Shown: positions 1 to 8,219, counted from the stretch's first letter. The stretch is DNA of 11,472 bases from an uncultured Clostridia bacterium (GCA_947623615.1 CANQHH010000024.1:1-11472); one strand, 5' to 3'. Notes: a model not told the origin generated them from the letters alone. Numbers and translations: made by a program.

Positions 1-1022
1 TCTCCATTTAATAATCTTGTTAAATGATCATTAAACAAATCTAAATCTATTGCATTAAGTTGTTCAAAATCGTAGTCACCATTTTCATCTCTTGGAGTTT
101 GATCTCTTTCAACAAAATAATTATCCACTGATATTGTAACAGGTTTTACTCCATTTAATTTTAACTGTATTCCTAATCTTTTAGCAAATGTTGTCTTTCC
201 TGATGAAGAAGGACCTGCTATTAATACCATTTTTATTCCTCTTTTTTTAACTATACTATCAGCTATATCTGATATTTTCTTTTCATGCAATGCTTCTGCA
301 AGTAATACTACTTCTTTTTGTTGCCCTTTATTAATTCTTTGATTTAGTTTATATACCGTATTTATTCCAAGTATCGAATATATGTCATCATACTCCTCTA
401 ATGTGCTAAGTAATTTCTTTGTTTCTTTATATTCTGTTATTTCTTCTGTATCATTTTTATCTGGATACCTTAGTAAAAAACCATCTTGATATTTTATTAT
501 CTCAAAATTCTTTATATATCCAGTACTTATTGGCATTACTCCATAAAAATAGTTAAAATATCCTTCACAAAAATATAATGAAACTTCATCTTTATATTTA
601 TTTTCTAATTGTAATTTTCCTCTTAATGTTCTTTCCTTTTCATAAAATTTTTCAGCTTCTTCTTTTGTCATTTCTACTTTTTTTATTTCTATATTTTCTT
701 CTATAAATTCTCTAATTCTTTTGTCTATTTTATTTATCATTTCATCTGTAACTTCCATATTATCTAATGTACAATAAACAGAATTAGATAATTGAAAATT
801 TACTGTTATTAAGGCTTTTGGATATATTTCATCAAATGCTTTACCCATAATATACAGTAATCCTCTTTCATAGACTCTTCTGCCATCTTTCACATCTATA
901 TATAATGGTTCTACTTTATCTCCTTCGTTTATTTCATAATTTAAACTTTTGACTTCATTATTACATTTACATGCAATAACTTTATCTATTCCCTTATTGT
1001 TAAAATATTCTAGTGCCTTCAT
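1..1022 (-). CDS. Nucleoside (uridine-type) kinase with ThrRS-like N-terminal domain, C-terminus cut by window edge
   Basis: My translation from ATG at 1022 gives 340 codons and then runs off the left edge, so the C-terminus is missing. Residues about 1-230 resemble the TGS/threonyl-tRNA-synthetase-like region found in Clostridia nucleoside kinases, including a block YFNYFYGVMPISTGYIK (155-171) and GFLLRYP (181-187). The ThrRS HxxxH metal motif is absent: the aligned stretch reads YERGLLY (51-57). A P-loop kinase domain starts near 262, with Walker A GPSSSGKT (270-277), SVDNYF (298-303) and DYDFEQLNAID (316-326), the pattern of the uridine kinase/phosphoribulokinase family, which phosphorylates a nucleoside with ATP or GTP in the cytosol. 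The start is fixed by AAGGAGG (1029-1035), 6 nt upstream. It follows mutS after 18 nt and is probably the next gene of the same operon. The exact nucleoside substrate cannot be read from the sequence. Confidence 0.88.
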   Translation of the reverse strand, partial: MKALEYFNNKGIDKVIACKCNNEVKSLNYEINEGDKVEPLYIDVKDGRRVYERGLLYIMGKAFDEIYPKALITVNFQLSNSVYCTLDNMEVTDEMINKIDKRIREFIEENIEIKKVEMTKEEAEKFYEKERTLRGKLQLENKYKDEVSLYFCEGYFNYFYGVMPISTGYIKNFEIIKYQDGFLLRYPDKNDTEEITEYKETKKLLSTLEEYDDIYSILGINTVYKLNQRINKGQQKEVVLLAEALHEKKISDIADSIVKKRGIKMVLIAGPSSSGKTTFAKRLGIQLKLNGVKPVTISVDNYFVERDQTPRDENGDYDFEQLNAIDLDLFNDHLTRLLNG

Positions 1023-1028
1023 CTATTT

Positions 1029-1035
1029 CCTCCTT
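1029..1035 (-). promoter_or_regulatory. Ribosome binding site of the nucleoside kinase
   Basis: The minus strand reads AAGGAGG, a near-perfect Shine-Dalgarno sequence, 6 nt before ATG 1022. It lies in the 18-nt gap after the mutS stop codon (1041-1043) and fixes the start of the truncated kinase gene. Confidence 0.85.
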
Positions 1036-1040
1036 GTATA

Positions 1041-3653
1041 TTAACTCATTTTTTCTTTAATTTTAACCATTTGATTTAAAGCATCAATTGGAGTTAGTTC
1101 ATTTATATTTATCTTATCTATTTCATGTGCTATTTCAGCTAATTTATAATTATATAAATCTAATTGTCCTTCAGCAACCTGCTTATTTTCCTTTATTTGA
1201 TTCTTTTCTCCTAATATACTTTTCCTTTCTAAACTCCTCAATATTTCATTTGCTCTTTTAGTAACCATTTGTGGAACACCTGCTAATTTAGCAACATGAA
1301 CACCATAACTTTCATCTGTCCCTCCAGGTACTATCTTTCTTAAAAATATTACATCTTCGCCTTTTTCTTTTACTGCAATAGAATAATTCTTTACTCCTGG
1401 TATTTTCTCTTCAAGTTTAGTTAATTCATGATAATGAGTTGCAAATAGTGTTTTTGCTCCACATTTTTCATTATCTGACATATACTCAGCAACTGCCCAA
1501 GCAATTGATAATCCATCATATGTAGAAGTACCTCTTCCGATTTCATCTAAAATTACTAAACTCTTTTTAGTCGCTTCTTTTAGTATAGTAGCAACTTCCA
1601 TCATTTCTACCATAAATGTACTTTGACCCATGCTTAAATCATCTGACGCACCAACTCTAGTAAATATTTTATCTACAATACCTATTTGTGCATATGATGC
1701 AGGTACAAAGCTTCCACATTGTGCCATTAATGTAATTAATGCAACTTGTCTCATATATGTAGATTTACCTGCCATATTAGGTCCTGTTATTATTGATAAT
1801 CTATTATCTTCTTCATCTAAATATGTATCATTTTGCACAAAAGTTCCACTTGGTAACATCTTTTCTATTACAGGATGTCTTCCATCTTTTATGTCTATTG
1901 TACCACTATCATCAACTAATGGTTTTACATAGTTTTGCTCTTCAGCTACTTTTGCAAAAGAACATAAAACATCAAGTATTGATATAACATTCGCAGATTT
2001 TTGTAATCTTTGTATTTCCTTTTCTATTTTATTTCTTATCTCAATAAATTCATTATATTCAAGATTTACAACTCTTTCTTGCGCTCCTAATATCTGATTT
2101 TCTAAGTTTTTAAGTTCTTCTGTTATATATCTTTCTCCATTTGTTAATGTTTGTTTCCTTATATATCTTTCAGGTACTAATGACATATTTGATTTTGTAA
2201 CTTCAATATAATAACCAAAAACTTTATTAAATCCTATTTTTAAGTTTTTTATTCCAGTTTCTTCTCTTTCTTTATTTTCTAACTGTATAAGCCAATTTTT
2301 TCCCTCTGTTGTTGCTAATTTCAATTTGTCTATTTCTTCATTATATCCTAATTTTATAATTCCACCTTCTTTTAATGTAATTGGTGGATCTTCTATTATT
2401 GACTCTTCAATTATTTTATATACATCTTGTAACTCATCTAATTGCTCATATAAAGAATTAAGCATATCTGTTTTGATATTAGACAATATCTTTTTTATAT
2501 ATGGTAATTGTTTTAAAGAGTTTTTTAATGATACTAATTCTCTAGCATTTACATTTCCATAAGAAATTTTTCCAACCAGTCTCTCTATATCATATACTTT
2601 TTTTAGCAAGTCTATTATTTCTTCCCTTAGCATAAGATTGTTTTTTAGTTCTTCAACCGCTTCTAATCTTCCATTTATTTGTTTTATATCTATTAAAGGA
2701 TTACTAAGCCATCTTCTTATAAGTCTCCCCCCCATCGCTGTTGCTGTTTTATCTAATACCCATAGCAATGTTCCCTTTTTACTTTTATCTCTCATCTTTT
2801 CGGTTATTTCTAGGTTTCTTCTTGCATTTATATCTAATGCCATAAATTTAGTTGTATTATATACTACCAATTTATTTATATGATCTAACGAATTTTTTTG
2901 AGTATCTTGCAAATATTTTAAAAGTGCATTTGTAGATGACACACATAAAGCATACTCTTCCAATGTTTTTATCTCATTTTCTGTTTCATCAACTAAACTA
3001 TATTTTTCATTTAAAGCTTCATAGTTACTTGAAAATTCCACTTCTTCTAGTTTTGTTATATATACTTCAAATCTTTCTCTAATTTTCTTTATTTCCTCAG
3101 TACATTCATACATCATAGGATTAACTATTATTTCTGCAGGATTATATTTTGATAGTTCGTCCATTAATATAGAAAAATTGTTATTATCTTTTATTTGAGT
3201 GGTTCTAAAATCACCTGTCGACACATCACAAACTGTTACACCATAGAAAATACCATTTTTAAAAATACTCATAATATAGTTATTCTTTTTGTCCTCTAAC
3301 AAATTAGATTCCATAACAGTACCTGGAGTTACAATTCTTATAACTTCTCTTTTTACCATGCCCTTTGCTTTTTTGGGGTCTTCAACTTGTTCACAAATTG
3401 CAACTTTATAACCTTTTGTTATTAATTTTGATATGTAATTATCAGCTGCATGATATGGCACTCCACACATTGGGGCTCTTTCCTCTTGCCCACACTCTTT
3501 TCCTGTTAATGTTATTTCTAGTTCTCTTGACACAGTTAAAGCATCATCAAAAAACATTTCATAGAAGTCACCTAGTCTATAAAATAAAATACAATCTTTA
3601 TATTCTTCTTTCGTGTCCAAATAGTGTTGCATCATAGGTGAAAACTCTGCCAT
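1041..3653 (-). CDS. mutS: DNA mismatch repair ATPase MutS
   Basis: MutS binds base mismatches and small loops in newly copied DNA and, with ATP, recruits the repair machinery. The 870-residue product is full length for the family. The N-terminal domain carries the mismatch-reading F-x-E motif as FYE (30-32). The ABC-type ATPase domain has Walker A GPNMAGKST (624-632), the signature region around STFMVEMMEVA, and Walker B LVILDEIGRGTSTYDG with D703/E704. Near the C-terminus QLDLY (830-834) fits a sliding-clamp binding motif, followed by a helix ending NELTPIDALNQM that matches the MutS dimer/tetramer tail. I start at ATG 3653 (MAEFSPMMQHYL), because AGGAAG sits 8 nt upstream and the family begins there. 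A longer frame from GTG 3686 would overlap miaB and has no binding site. It lies 5 nt after miaB. No mutL follows; a nucleoside kinase does. It contains an unusual seven-G run (2727-2733). Confidence 0.98.
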   Translation of the reverse strand: MAEFSPMMQHYLDTKEEYKDCILFYRLGDFYEMFFDDALTVSRELEITLTGKECGQEERAPMCGVPYHAADNYISKLITKGYKVAICEQVEDPKKAKGMVKREVIRIVTPGTVMESNLLEDKKNNYIMSIFKNGIFYGVTVCDVSTGDFRTTQIKDNNNFSILMDELSKYNPAEIIVNPMMYECTEEIKKIRERFEVYITKLEEVEFSSNYEALNEKYSLVDETENEIKTLEEYALCVSSTNALLKYLQDTQKNSLDHINKLVVYNTTKFMALDINARRNLEITEKMRDKSKKGTLLWVLDKTATAMGGRLIRRWLSNPLIDIKQINGRLEAVEELKNNLMLREEIIDLLKKVYDIERLVGKISYGNVNARELVSLKNSLKQLPYIKKILSNIKTDMLNSLYEQLDELQDVYKIIEESIIEDPPITLKEGGIIKLGYNEEIDKLKLATTEGKNWLIQLENKEREETGIKNLKIGFNKVFGYYIEVTKSNMSLVPERYIRKQTLTNGERYITEELKNLENQILGAQERVVNLEYNEFIEIRNKIEKEIQRLQKSANVISILDVLCSFAKVAEEQNYVKPLVDDSGTIDIKDGRHPVIEKMLPSGTFVQNDTYLDEEDNRLSIITGPNMAGKSTYMRQVALITLMAQCGSFVPASYAQIGIVDKIFTRVGASDDLSMGQSTFMVEMMEVATILKEATKKSLVILDEIGRGTSTYDGLSIAWAVAEYMSDNEKCGAKTLFATHYHELTKLEEKIPGVKNYSIAVKEKGEDVIFLRKIVPGGTDESYGVHVAKLAGVPQMVTKRANEILRSLERKSILGEKNQIKENKQVAEGQLDLYNYKLAEIAHEIDKININELTPIDALNQMVKIKEKMS
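2727..2733. repeat. Homopolymer of seven C (G on the coding strand) inside mutS
   Basis: Seven consecutive C on the plus strand, read as G on the mutS strand, encode the two glycines of the conserved AMGGRLIRRWL motif (ATG GGG GGG AGA). It is the longest G/C run I see in this very AT-rich window. Gain or loss of one base would frameshift mutS about a third of the way in. Whether it varies in the population is unknown. Confidence 0.9.
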
Positions 3654-3658
3654 ATTAT

Positions 3659-5056
3659 CTACTTCCTTTCTCCTTTTAAATACCACATATGTTCCGAAAT
3701 AATTTCTACATCAATAAACTTTCCAATAAGGCTATCCTCTCCGTTAAAAACAACTACTTTATTAGAATCAGTTCTTCCTGTTAACATATTTTCATTATTT
3801 TTACTATATCCTTCCACAAGAATATTTTGTATTGTTCCAATATATTTTTTGTTATTTTGTGCCATTTGCATTTCATACAATTCCTTTAATCTGTCAAATC
3901 TCTTATGCTTTATTTCCTCTGGCACTTGATTTTCCATTTTGTCTGCTGGAGTTCCTACTCTTCTTGAATATATAAACATAAAAACTTGTTCAAAACCTAC
4001 TTTTCTTACTACATTCAAAGTATCTTCGAAATCTTCTTCTGTTTCTCCTGGAAAACCTACTATAATATCTGTTGAAAATTTCACATCAGGTATTCTTTCT
4101 TTCATTTTATCTACCAAATTCAAATACTGTTCTTTTGTATATTTTCTGTTCATTACTTTTAATATTTCTGTACTTCCAGATTGAAGTGGTAAATGTATAA
4201 GTTTACTTACTTTTTTACATGTACTAATTGCTTCTATTACATCATCAGTAAAATCCTTTGGGTGTGGAGATATAAATCTTATCTTTTCAATTCCTTCAAC
4301 TTTATTAACTTCTTTTAAAAGCTTAGCAAATGAATCTATACCACTTACCTCATTTTTAGATTTCTCTACTACCATATATGAATTAACATTTTGACCTAAT
4401 AACGTAATTTCTTTATAGCCTTTATCTGCTAATTCCTTTATTTCTTCTAAAATATCATTTGCATCTCTGCTTCTTTCTCTTCCTCTTACATATGGTACTA
4501 TACAATAACTACAAAAATTATTACATCCATTCATAATGGTAACAGATGCACGTATATTATCATTTCTCTTTATTGGTAAACCTTCTATAATTTCTCCATC
4601 TATATCAATAATATCATCTATTCTTTTCTGTTCAATTATTGCTTTATATAAATCCTGTGGAAATTTATGTAATGTATGTGTACCAAAAATAACATCATAT
4701 TTATAGCTCTTTTTTATTTTTTCTACAATGTGCTTTTCTTGCATCATACAACCACCTATTGCAATGATTGTACCTTTTTCTTCTTTTAATCTTTTTACTT
4801 CACCTAATTTTCCAAATAACTTCTCTTCTGCATTTTCCCTTACACAACATGTATTAAAAATAACTAAATCTGCATCTTGCATATTCTCAGTTCTTTTATA
4901 ATTCATTTCCTCTAACATTCCACATATTTTTTCAGAATCATTTTCGTTTAATTGGCATCCCATAGTTAATATATAGTACGCATAATCTCTATCTTTATTT
5001 AATTCTTTTACCTTTTGCATATAATCTAACTGCTTTGTTATATTTACTTTTTCCAA
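3659..5056 (-). CDS. miaB: tRNA-2-methylthio-N6-dimethylallyladenosine synthase MiaB
   Basis: MiaB is a radical-SAM methylthiotransferase that adds a methylthio group to N6-isopentenyladenosine at position 37 of certain tRNAs. Counting from the TTG start (465 residues), the N-terminal methylthiotransferase domain has its three cluster cysteines at C34 (GCQLN), C70 (FNTC) and C103 (GGCM). The radical-SAM motif is C178-x3-C182-x2-C185 in GCNNFCSYC, followed by YVRGRERSR. A TRAM RNA-binding domain occupies roughly the last 65 residues. The FNTCCVRE and RGRERSR signatures favour MiaB over RimO or MtaB. The frame can be opened at ATG 5077, but that start would translate the GGAGGA binding site itself (MTIGGIK). 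TTG 5056, 6 nt after GGAGGA, is the better start. It lies 27 nt after rimO and 5 nt before mutS, so it is probably translated in one operon. Confidence 0.96.
   Translation of the reverse strand: MEKVNITKQLDYMQKVKELNKDRDYAYYILTMGCQLNENDSEKICGMLEEMNYKRTENMQDADLVIFNTCCVRENAEEKLFGKLGEVKRLKEEKGTIIAIGGCMMQEKHIVEKIKKSYKYDVIFGTHTLHKFPQDLYKAIIEQKRIDDIIDIDGEIIEGLPIKRNDNIRASVTIMNGCNNFCSYCIVPYVRGRERSRDANDILEEIKELADKGYKEITLLGQNVNSYMVVEKSKNEVSGIDSFAKLLKEVNKVEGIEKIRFISPHPKDFTDDVIEAISTCKKVSKLIHLPLQSGSTEILKVMNRKYTKEQYLNLVDKMKERIPDVKFSTDIIVGFPGETEEDFEDTLNVVRKVGFEQVFMFIYSRRVGTPADKMENQVPEEIKHKRFDRLKELYEMQMAQNNKKYIGTIQNILVEGYSKNNENMLTGRTDSNKVVVFNGEDSLIGKFIDVEIISEHMWYLKGERK
3662..3667 (-). promoter_or_regulatory. 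Ribosome binding site deciding the mutS start
   Basis: The minus strand reads AGGAAG 8 nt upstream of ATG 3653 and sits inside the last codons of miaB. A second purine-rich block, AAGGAGA (3669-3675), lies just upstream. Neither could serve a start at GTG 3686, so ATG 3653 is preferred for mutS. Confidence 0.7.
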
Positions 5057-5062
5057 CTTAAT

Positions 5063-5068
5063 TCCTCC
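5063..5068 (-). promoter_or_regulatory. Ribosome binding site deciding a TTG start for miaB
   Basis: GGAGGA on the minus strand lies 6 nt before TTG 5056, ideal spacing. The alternative ATG at 5077 lies upstream of this site and would translate it as Gly-Gly. Confidence 0.8.
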
Positions 5069-5083
5069 AATTGTCATTATATT

Positions 5084-6388
5084 CTAAACTATTTCGCATA
5101 TTAAGTCATAATCATCTATATTTACAACTTTACATTTTACAAATTCACCTATATTTAACTTTTGTTTTGCTTTTATATAAACTAAGCCATCTATTTCTGG
5201 TACATCCATATAACTTCTACCTATATAGTATTTTTCATCAAACGAAACATCTTCTACTAAAACATCAAAAATATTTCCTATTTTTTCTTCTAAATTATTT
5301 TTAGAAATCTCTTGTTGTACTTTCATAATTTTATTATATCTACTTTTTTTAGTCATAGGATGTACTTGATTATCTAATTTCTCAGCTGGTGTTCCATCTT
5401 CTTTTGAATATGAAAAACATCCTAACTTATCAAATTTCGCATCACATACAAAATTATATAACTCATCAAAATCCTCTGGTTCTTCACCTGGAAATCCAAC
5501 CATAACCGTTGTCCTTATTATTACACCTGGTATCTCATTTCTCAATTTATTTATTAGTTTTTTTATACTATCACTATTGCTTTGTCTGTTCATCCTTTTT
5601 AAAACAGTATCTGATATATGTTGTATTGGAATATCAAAATATTTACATATTTTATCATTTTCTTTTACCACTTGAATTAATTTATCATCTATCGATTCTG
5701 GATAAGCATATAGAAATCTTACCCATTTAATTTTTTCTATTTTACTAATTTCTACTAGCAATTCTGCCAATCTTGACTGACCATAAATATCTATTCCATA
5801 TTTAGTTGTATCTTGTGCTATTAATATAAGTTCTTTATATCCTTCATTTGCCAATTCTTCAGCCTCTTGTATTATATCTTCCATTTTTCTACTTATCTGA
5901 GGTCCTCTTATATATGGAATTGCACAATATGTACACCTATTACTACATCCATCTGCAATTTTTAAATATGCATAAAAATCGCCTGTTGTAATTACTCTAT
6001 CATTAGTATCATAAAAATCCTTTTTATTATCTTCTTCACCCAATATACTTTCTATTTGTTTCCAAAATGTATGATATTCGCTATATTTAATCCATAAGTC
6101 GACCTCTGGTATTTCTTTTTCAAGTTCATCTTTATATCTTTCAACCAAACATCCCATAGCAATTATATATTTACATTTACCATTTTCTTTGTATTGAGCC
6201 ATTTCCAAAATTGTGTTTATTGCCTCTTCTTTTGCACTTTCTATAAATCCGCATGTGTTTATAACTATTATTTCCGCTTCTTCTGGTCTATTTACAATTT
6301 CATATTTATTATCTTTAAAAATTGCAATTGCTTTTTCTGTATCTACTAAATTTTTACTACATCCTAATGATATAAATCCAACTTTCAT
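5084..6388 (-). CDS. rimO: Ribosomal protein uS12 methylthiotransferase RimO
   Basis: RimO is the radical-SAM methylthiotransferase that modifies a conserved aspartate of ribosomal protein uS12. The 434-residue product opens with MKVGFISLGCSKNLVDTE, the typical RimO N-terminus, with cluster cysteines C10, C46 (NTCGFIESAKEEAI) and C80 (MGCLVERY). The radical-SAM motif is C148-x3-C152-x2-C155 in DGCSNRCTYCAIPYIRG. The central part carries KWVRFLYAYPE, PIQHISDTVLKRMNR and MVGFPGE, and a TRAM-like domain covers roughly the last 65 residues. SLGCSKNLVD together with NTCGFIE distinguishes RimO from its paralogue MiaB, encoded immediately downstream after 27 nt. The start ATG 6388 has AAGGAG (6400-6405) 11 nt upstream, slightly long spacing, overlapping the capA stop codon. 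The two stop/start junctions suggest co-transcription with capA and miaB. Confidence 0.96.
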   Translation of the reverse strand: MKVGFISLGCSKNLVDTEKAIAIFKDNKYEIVNRPEEAEIIVINTCGFIESAKEEAINTILEMAQYKENGKCKYIIAMGCLVERYKDELEKEIPEVDLWIKYSEYHTFWKQIESILGEEDNKKDFYDTNDRVITTGDFYAYLKIADGCSNRCTYCAIPYIRGPQISRKMEDIIQEAEELANEGYKELILIAQDTTKYGIDIYGQSRLAELLVEISKIEKIKWVRFLYAYPESIDDKLIQVVKENDKICKYFDIPIQHISDTVLKRMNRQSNSDSIKKLINKLRNEIPGVIIRTTVMVGFPGEEPEDFDELYNFVCDAKFDKLGCFSYSKEDGTPAEKLDNQVHPMTKKSRYNKIMKVQQEISKNNLEEKIGNIFDVLVEDVSFDEKYYIGRSYMDVPEIDGLVYIKAKQKLNIGEFVKCKVVNIDDYDLICEIV

Positions 6389-6404
6389 TTTTATTCTGTC
6401 TCCT

Positions 6405-7670
6405 TTATTTTTTCTTGCTTAATGTCGTCTTTAGTTTATCTATACCTCTTAAAAGTTTATCATATGTTGCTCTGTCAATATCGTTTGTATCACCACTTGC
6501 ATAGCTTGTTGCTGCACTTTTCATATCTATTAATTCATATCTATTTTCTGCTTGTTGACCATTATCTAAAACGTAAATTGGTGTATAATCTACTTTATTT
6601 AAATATACCTCTCCATCTTTTCCACTTTTTCTCAATTCTATATTTAATACAAGCTCTACTTTAGAATCTTCATCTACTAATGTTGATATATATGTACCTA
6701 TTGAATATGCAATAAATACATTTTTTCCTTCTTTATTTTTTACTATTTCCATTGGTTGAACTACAGATGGATGTGCCCCTATAATAATGTCTGCTCCTTG
6801 TTCTACTAAATAATCTGCCATCTTCCTCTGTTCATCACTAACTGTACTAGATGATACATCTCCCCAATGTATCATTACACATATACAATCTGCTCCTTGT
6901 TTTTTAGCATATTTCATATCACTCTTTACCTGTTTTTTACTATAAATATTTACTGAATTTAATTCCTTTTTAGTTTTACTTGATTCATTATTAATGCCGT
7001 ATGTATAAGTTAAAAATGCTATTTTAGTATCTTTAACTTGTTTTATCAATACAGCATTTTTATCATCTAGTTTATCTCCAACAGTATCATATCCTAATTC
7101 TTTCAAACATGACTTAGTATCTTTTAATCCTTTTAGTCCACAATCTAAGCTATGATTATGTGCTATTGTTACTACATTTACTCCCGATTTTTTTACTTCC
7201 TTTGCAAACTCTTTTGGTGTATTTTTATCTGTATATTTACCACTTGTAAAATTTGTTTCCATTGTTCCCATAACAATATCTGCATTATTTATATATTTAG
7301 ACACCTTACTAAATACATGTGAAAAATCATATGTTTCCTTTCCGTTAAATTCCACATATCCATCTTTTACCATAGATTCTCCACTCAATATGTCTCCTAC
7401 AGCTGACATTTTTATTATTTCATCTGTTTCTGAAATATTTTGATTAGCTTGTGAAATATCATCTTCGATTCTTGAAAAAATTTCCTGAGACTGCTGTTCT
7501 AACTCTTGCTTCTGTTTAGCTAATAACTGTCTATCTTCATATCTTCTATACCCATTTATTCCAATACACACAATAATTACGCTTAGTAATATCCCTATTA
7601 TGGTTAAAAAAGTTTTCATATTGAGATATTCTCTTATTTTTCTTCTTCTTTTATTTCTTCTGTTTCTCAT
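6405..7670 (-). CDS. Membrane-anchored CapA-like protein (PGA_cap metallophosphatase-fold domain)
   Basis: From ATG 7670 the protein has 421 residues. It begins with a very basic stretch (about 1-14, rich in Arg/Lys), then one membrane segment (about 19-39), then a charged, probably coiled region (43-75). By the positive-inside rule the large domain faces outside. Residues about 86-390 match the CapA/PgsA-type family: SAVGDIL (D93), ADIVMGTMETNF (E138), VVTIAHNHSLDCG (168-178), CVMIHWGD (H268) and GADIIIGAHPSVVQP (H300). Relatives act in poly-gamma-glutamate export or capsule work, but many CapA-like proteins have no known substrate, and no capB or capC lies nearby. Three family positions look changed (see findings). 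The start rests on GGTGA 5 nt before ATG 7670; GTG 7679 further upstream has no binding site. It follows dut by 32 nt. Confidence 0.85.
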   Translation of the reverse strand: MRNRRNKRRRKIREYLNMKTFLTIIGILLSVIIVCIGINGYRRYEDRQLLAKQKQELEQQSQEIFSRIEDDISQANQNISETDEIIKMSAVGDILSGESMVKDGYVEFNGKETYDFSHVFSKVSKYINNADIVMGTMETNFTSGKYTDKNTPKEFAKEVKKSGVNVVTIAHNHSLDCGLKGLKDTKSCLKELGYDTVGDKLDDKNAVLIKQVKDTKIAFLTYTYGINNESSKTKKELNSVNIYSKKQVKSDMKYAKKQGADCICVMIHWGDVSSSTVSDEQRKMADYLVEQGADIIIGAHPSVVQPMEIVKNKEGKNVFIAYSIGTYISTLVDEDSKVELVLNIELRKSGKDGEVYLNKVDYTPIYVLDNGQQAENRYELIDMKSAATSYASGDTNDIDRATYDKLLRGIDKLKTTLSKKK

Positions 7671-7675
7671 CAACT

Positions 7676-7680
7676 TCACC
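7676..7680 (-). promoter_or_regulatory. Ribosome binding site of the capA-like gene
   Basis: The minus strand reads AGTGGGTGA, matching the 3' part of the AGGAGGTGA consensus. Its GGTGA core lies 5 nt before ATG 7670. The site overlaps the alternative GTG at 7679, which speaks against that longer start. Confidence 0.55.
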
Positions 7681-7702
7681 CACTCTAAAAAATAGAATAA
7701 AC

Positions 7703-8164
7703 TTATTTATTGGTTGAACCAAAGCCTCCAACTCTCTCTCCTTGTGCATTGTCATTATCTACTATTAAAAATTTTTGAAATATAGCTTGTCCAATACAAT
7801 CTCCTTTTTTTATTTCTACATCCTCTCCTTTTACATTTATAAATGCAAACATTATATGCCCATCATTATCAATGTTTCCATAATAATCACTATCTACAAT
7901 ACCTACACTATTTGCAAGAATTAATCCTTTTTTACCTGGATTAGAACTTCTGTTATATAAACATAACATTTCATCTGGTTCCATATATGCTTTTAACCCT
8001 GTTTTTATAAGAGTTGGTTTCATACCTGGTTTAAATGCAGGTATTATTGTATCTTCTGCTGCCTCTATATCATACCCTGCTGACCTACTTGTTTTCCTTA
8101 CTGGCAAATTTATATTTTTATCTTCAAAACCTTTTGCTATTTCAAATCCTCTAATTTTTTCCAT
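7703..8164 (-). CDS. dut: dUTP diphosphatase (trimeric dUTPase)
   Basis: dUTPase hydrolyses dUTP to dUMP and pyrophosphate, keeping uracil out of DNA and supplying dUMP for thymidylate synthesis. From ATG 8164 the product has 153 residues, normal for the homotrimeric family. All five motifs are visible: 1, SAGYDIEA (28-35); 2, NRSS (71-74); 3, GIVDSDYYGNI (88-98), with D91 the expected catalytic aspartate and Y94 the sugar-selecting tyrosine; 4, GDCIGQAIF (121-129); 5, ERVGGFGSTNK (143-153) at the very C-terminus, the flexible arm that closes on the substrate. The longer frame from ATG 8185 translates the GGAGGA binding site (MKQGGIK), so ATG 8164 is preferred. It is the first gene after the promoter at 8220-8248 and heads the capA-rimO-miaB-mutS-kinase run. 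Confidence 0.95.
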   Translation of the reverse strand: MEKIRGFEIAKGFEDKNINLPVRKTSRSAGYDIEAAEDTIIPAFKPGMKPTLIKTGLKAYMEPDEMLCLYNRSSNPGKKGLILANSVGIVDSDYYGNIDNDGHIMFAFINVKGEDVEIKKGDCIGQAIFQKFLIVDNDNAQGERVGGFGSTNK

Positions 8165-8170
8165 TTTTAT

Positions 8171-8176
8171 TCCTCC
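8171..8176 (-). promoter_or_regulatory. Ribosome binding site deciding the dut start
   Basis: GGAGGA on the minus strand, within AAGGAGGAAT, lies 6 nt before ATG 8164. An in-frame ATG at 8185 lies upstream of the site and would translate it, as also happens at miaB. Confidence 0.8.
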
Positions 8177-8219
8177 TTGTTTCATAAAAAAAATTATTAT
8201 TTCAAATTACTTACATGTT

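Noticed and set aside
1630..1932. Plus-strand open frame of 100 codons opposite mutS
   Set aside because: It lies wholly antisense to conserved mutS sequence, is rich in Ser/Ile/Leu as expected from AT-rich antisense reading, and has no ribosome binding site I can see.
7671..7679. GTG start at 7679 for the capA-like gene
   Set aside because: The GTG overlaps the GGTGA binding site used by ATG 7670 and has no Shine-Dalgarno sequence upstream.
7686..7705. A/T-only hairpin AATAAATAAGTTTATT followed by a T run between dut and capA
   Set aside because: The stem has only A-U pairs and overlaps the end of dut, too weak to be a credible terminator. Read-through is expected.
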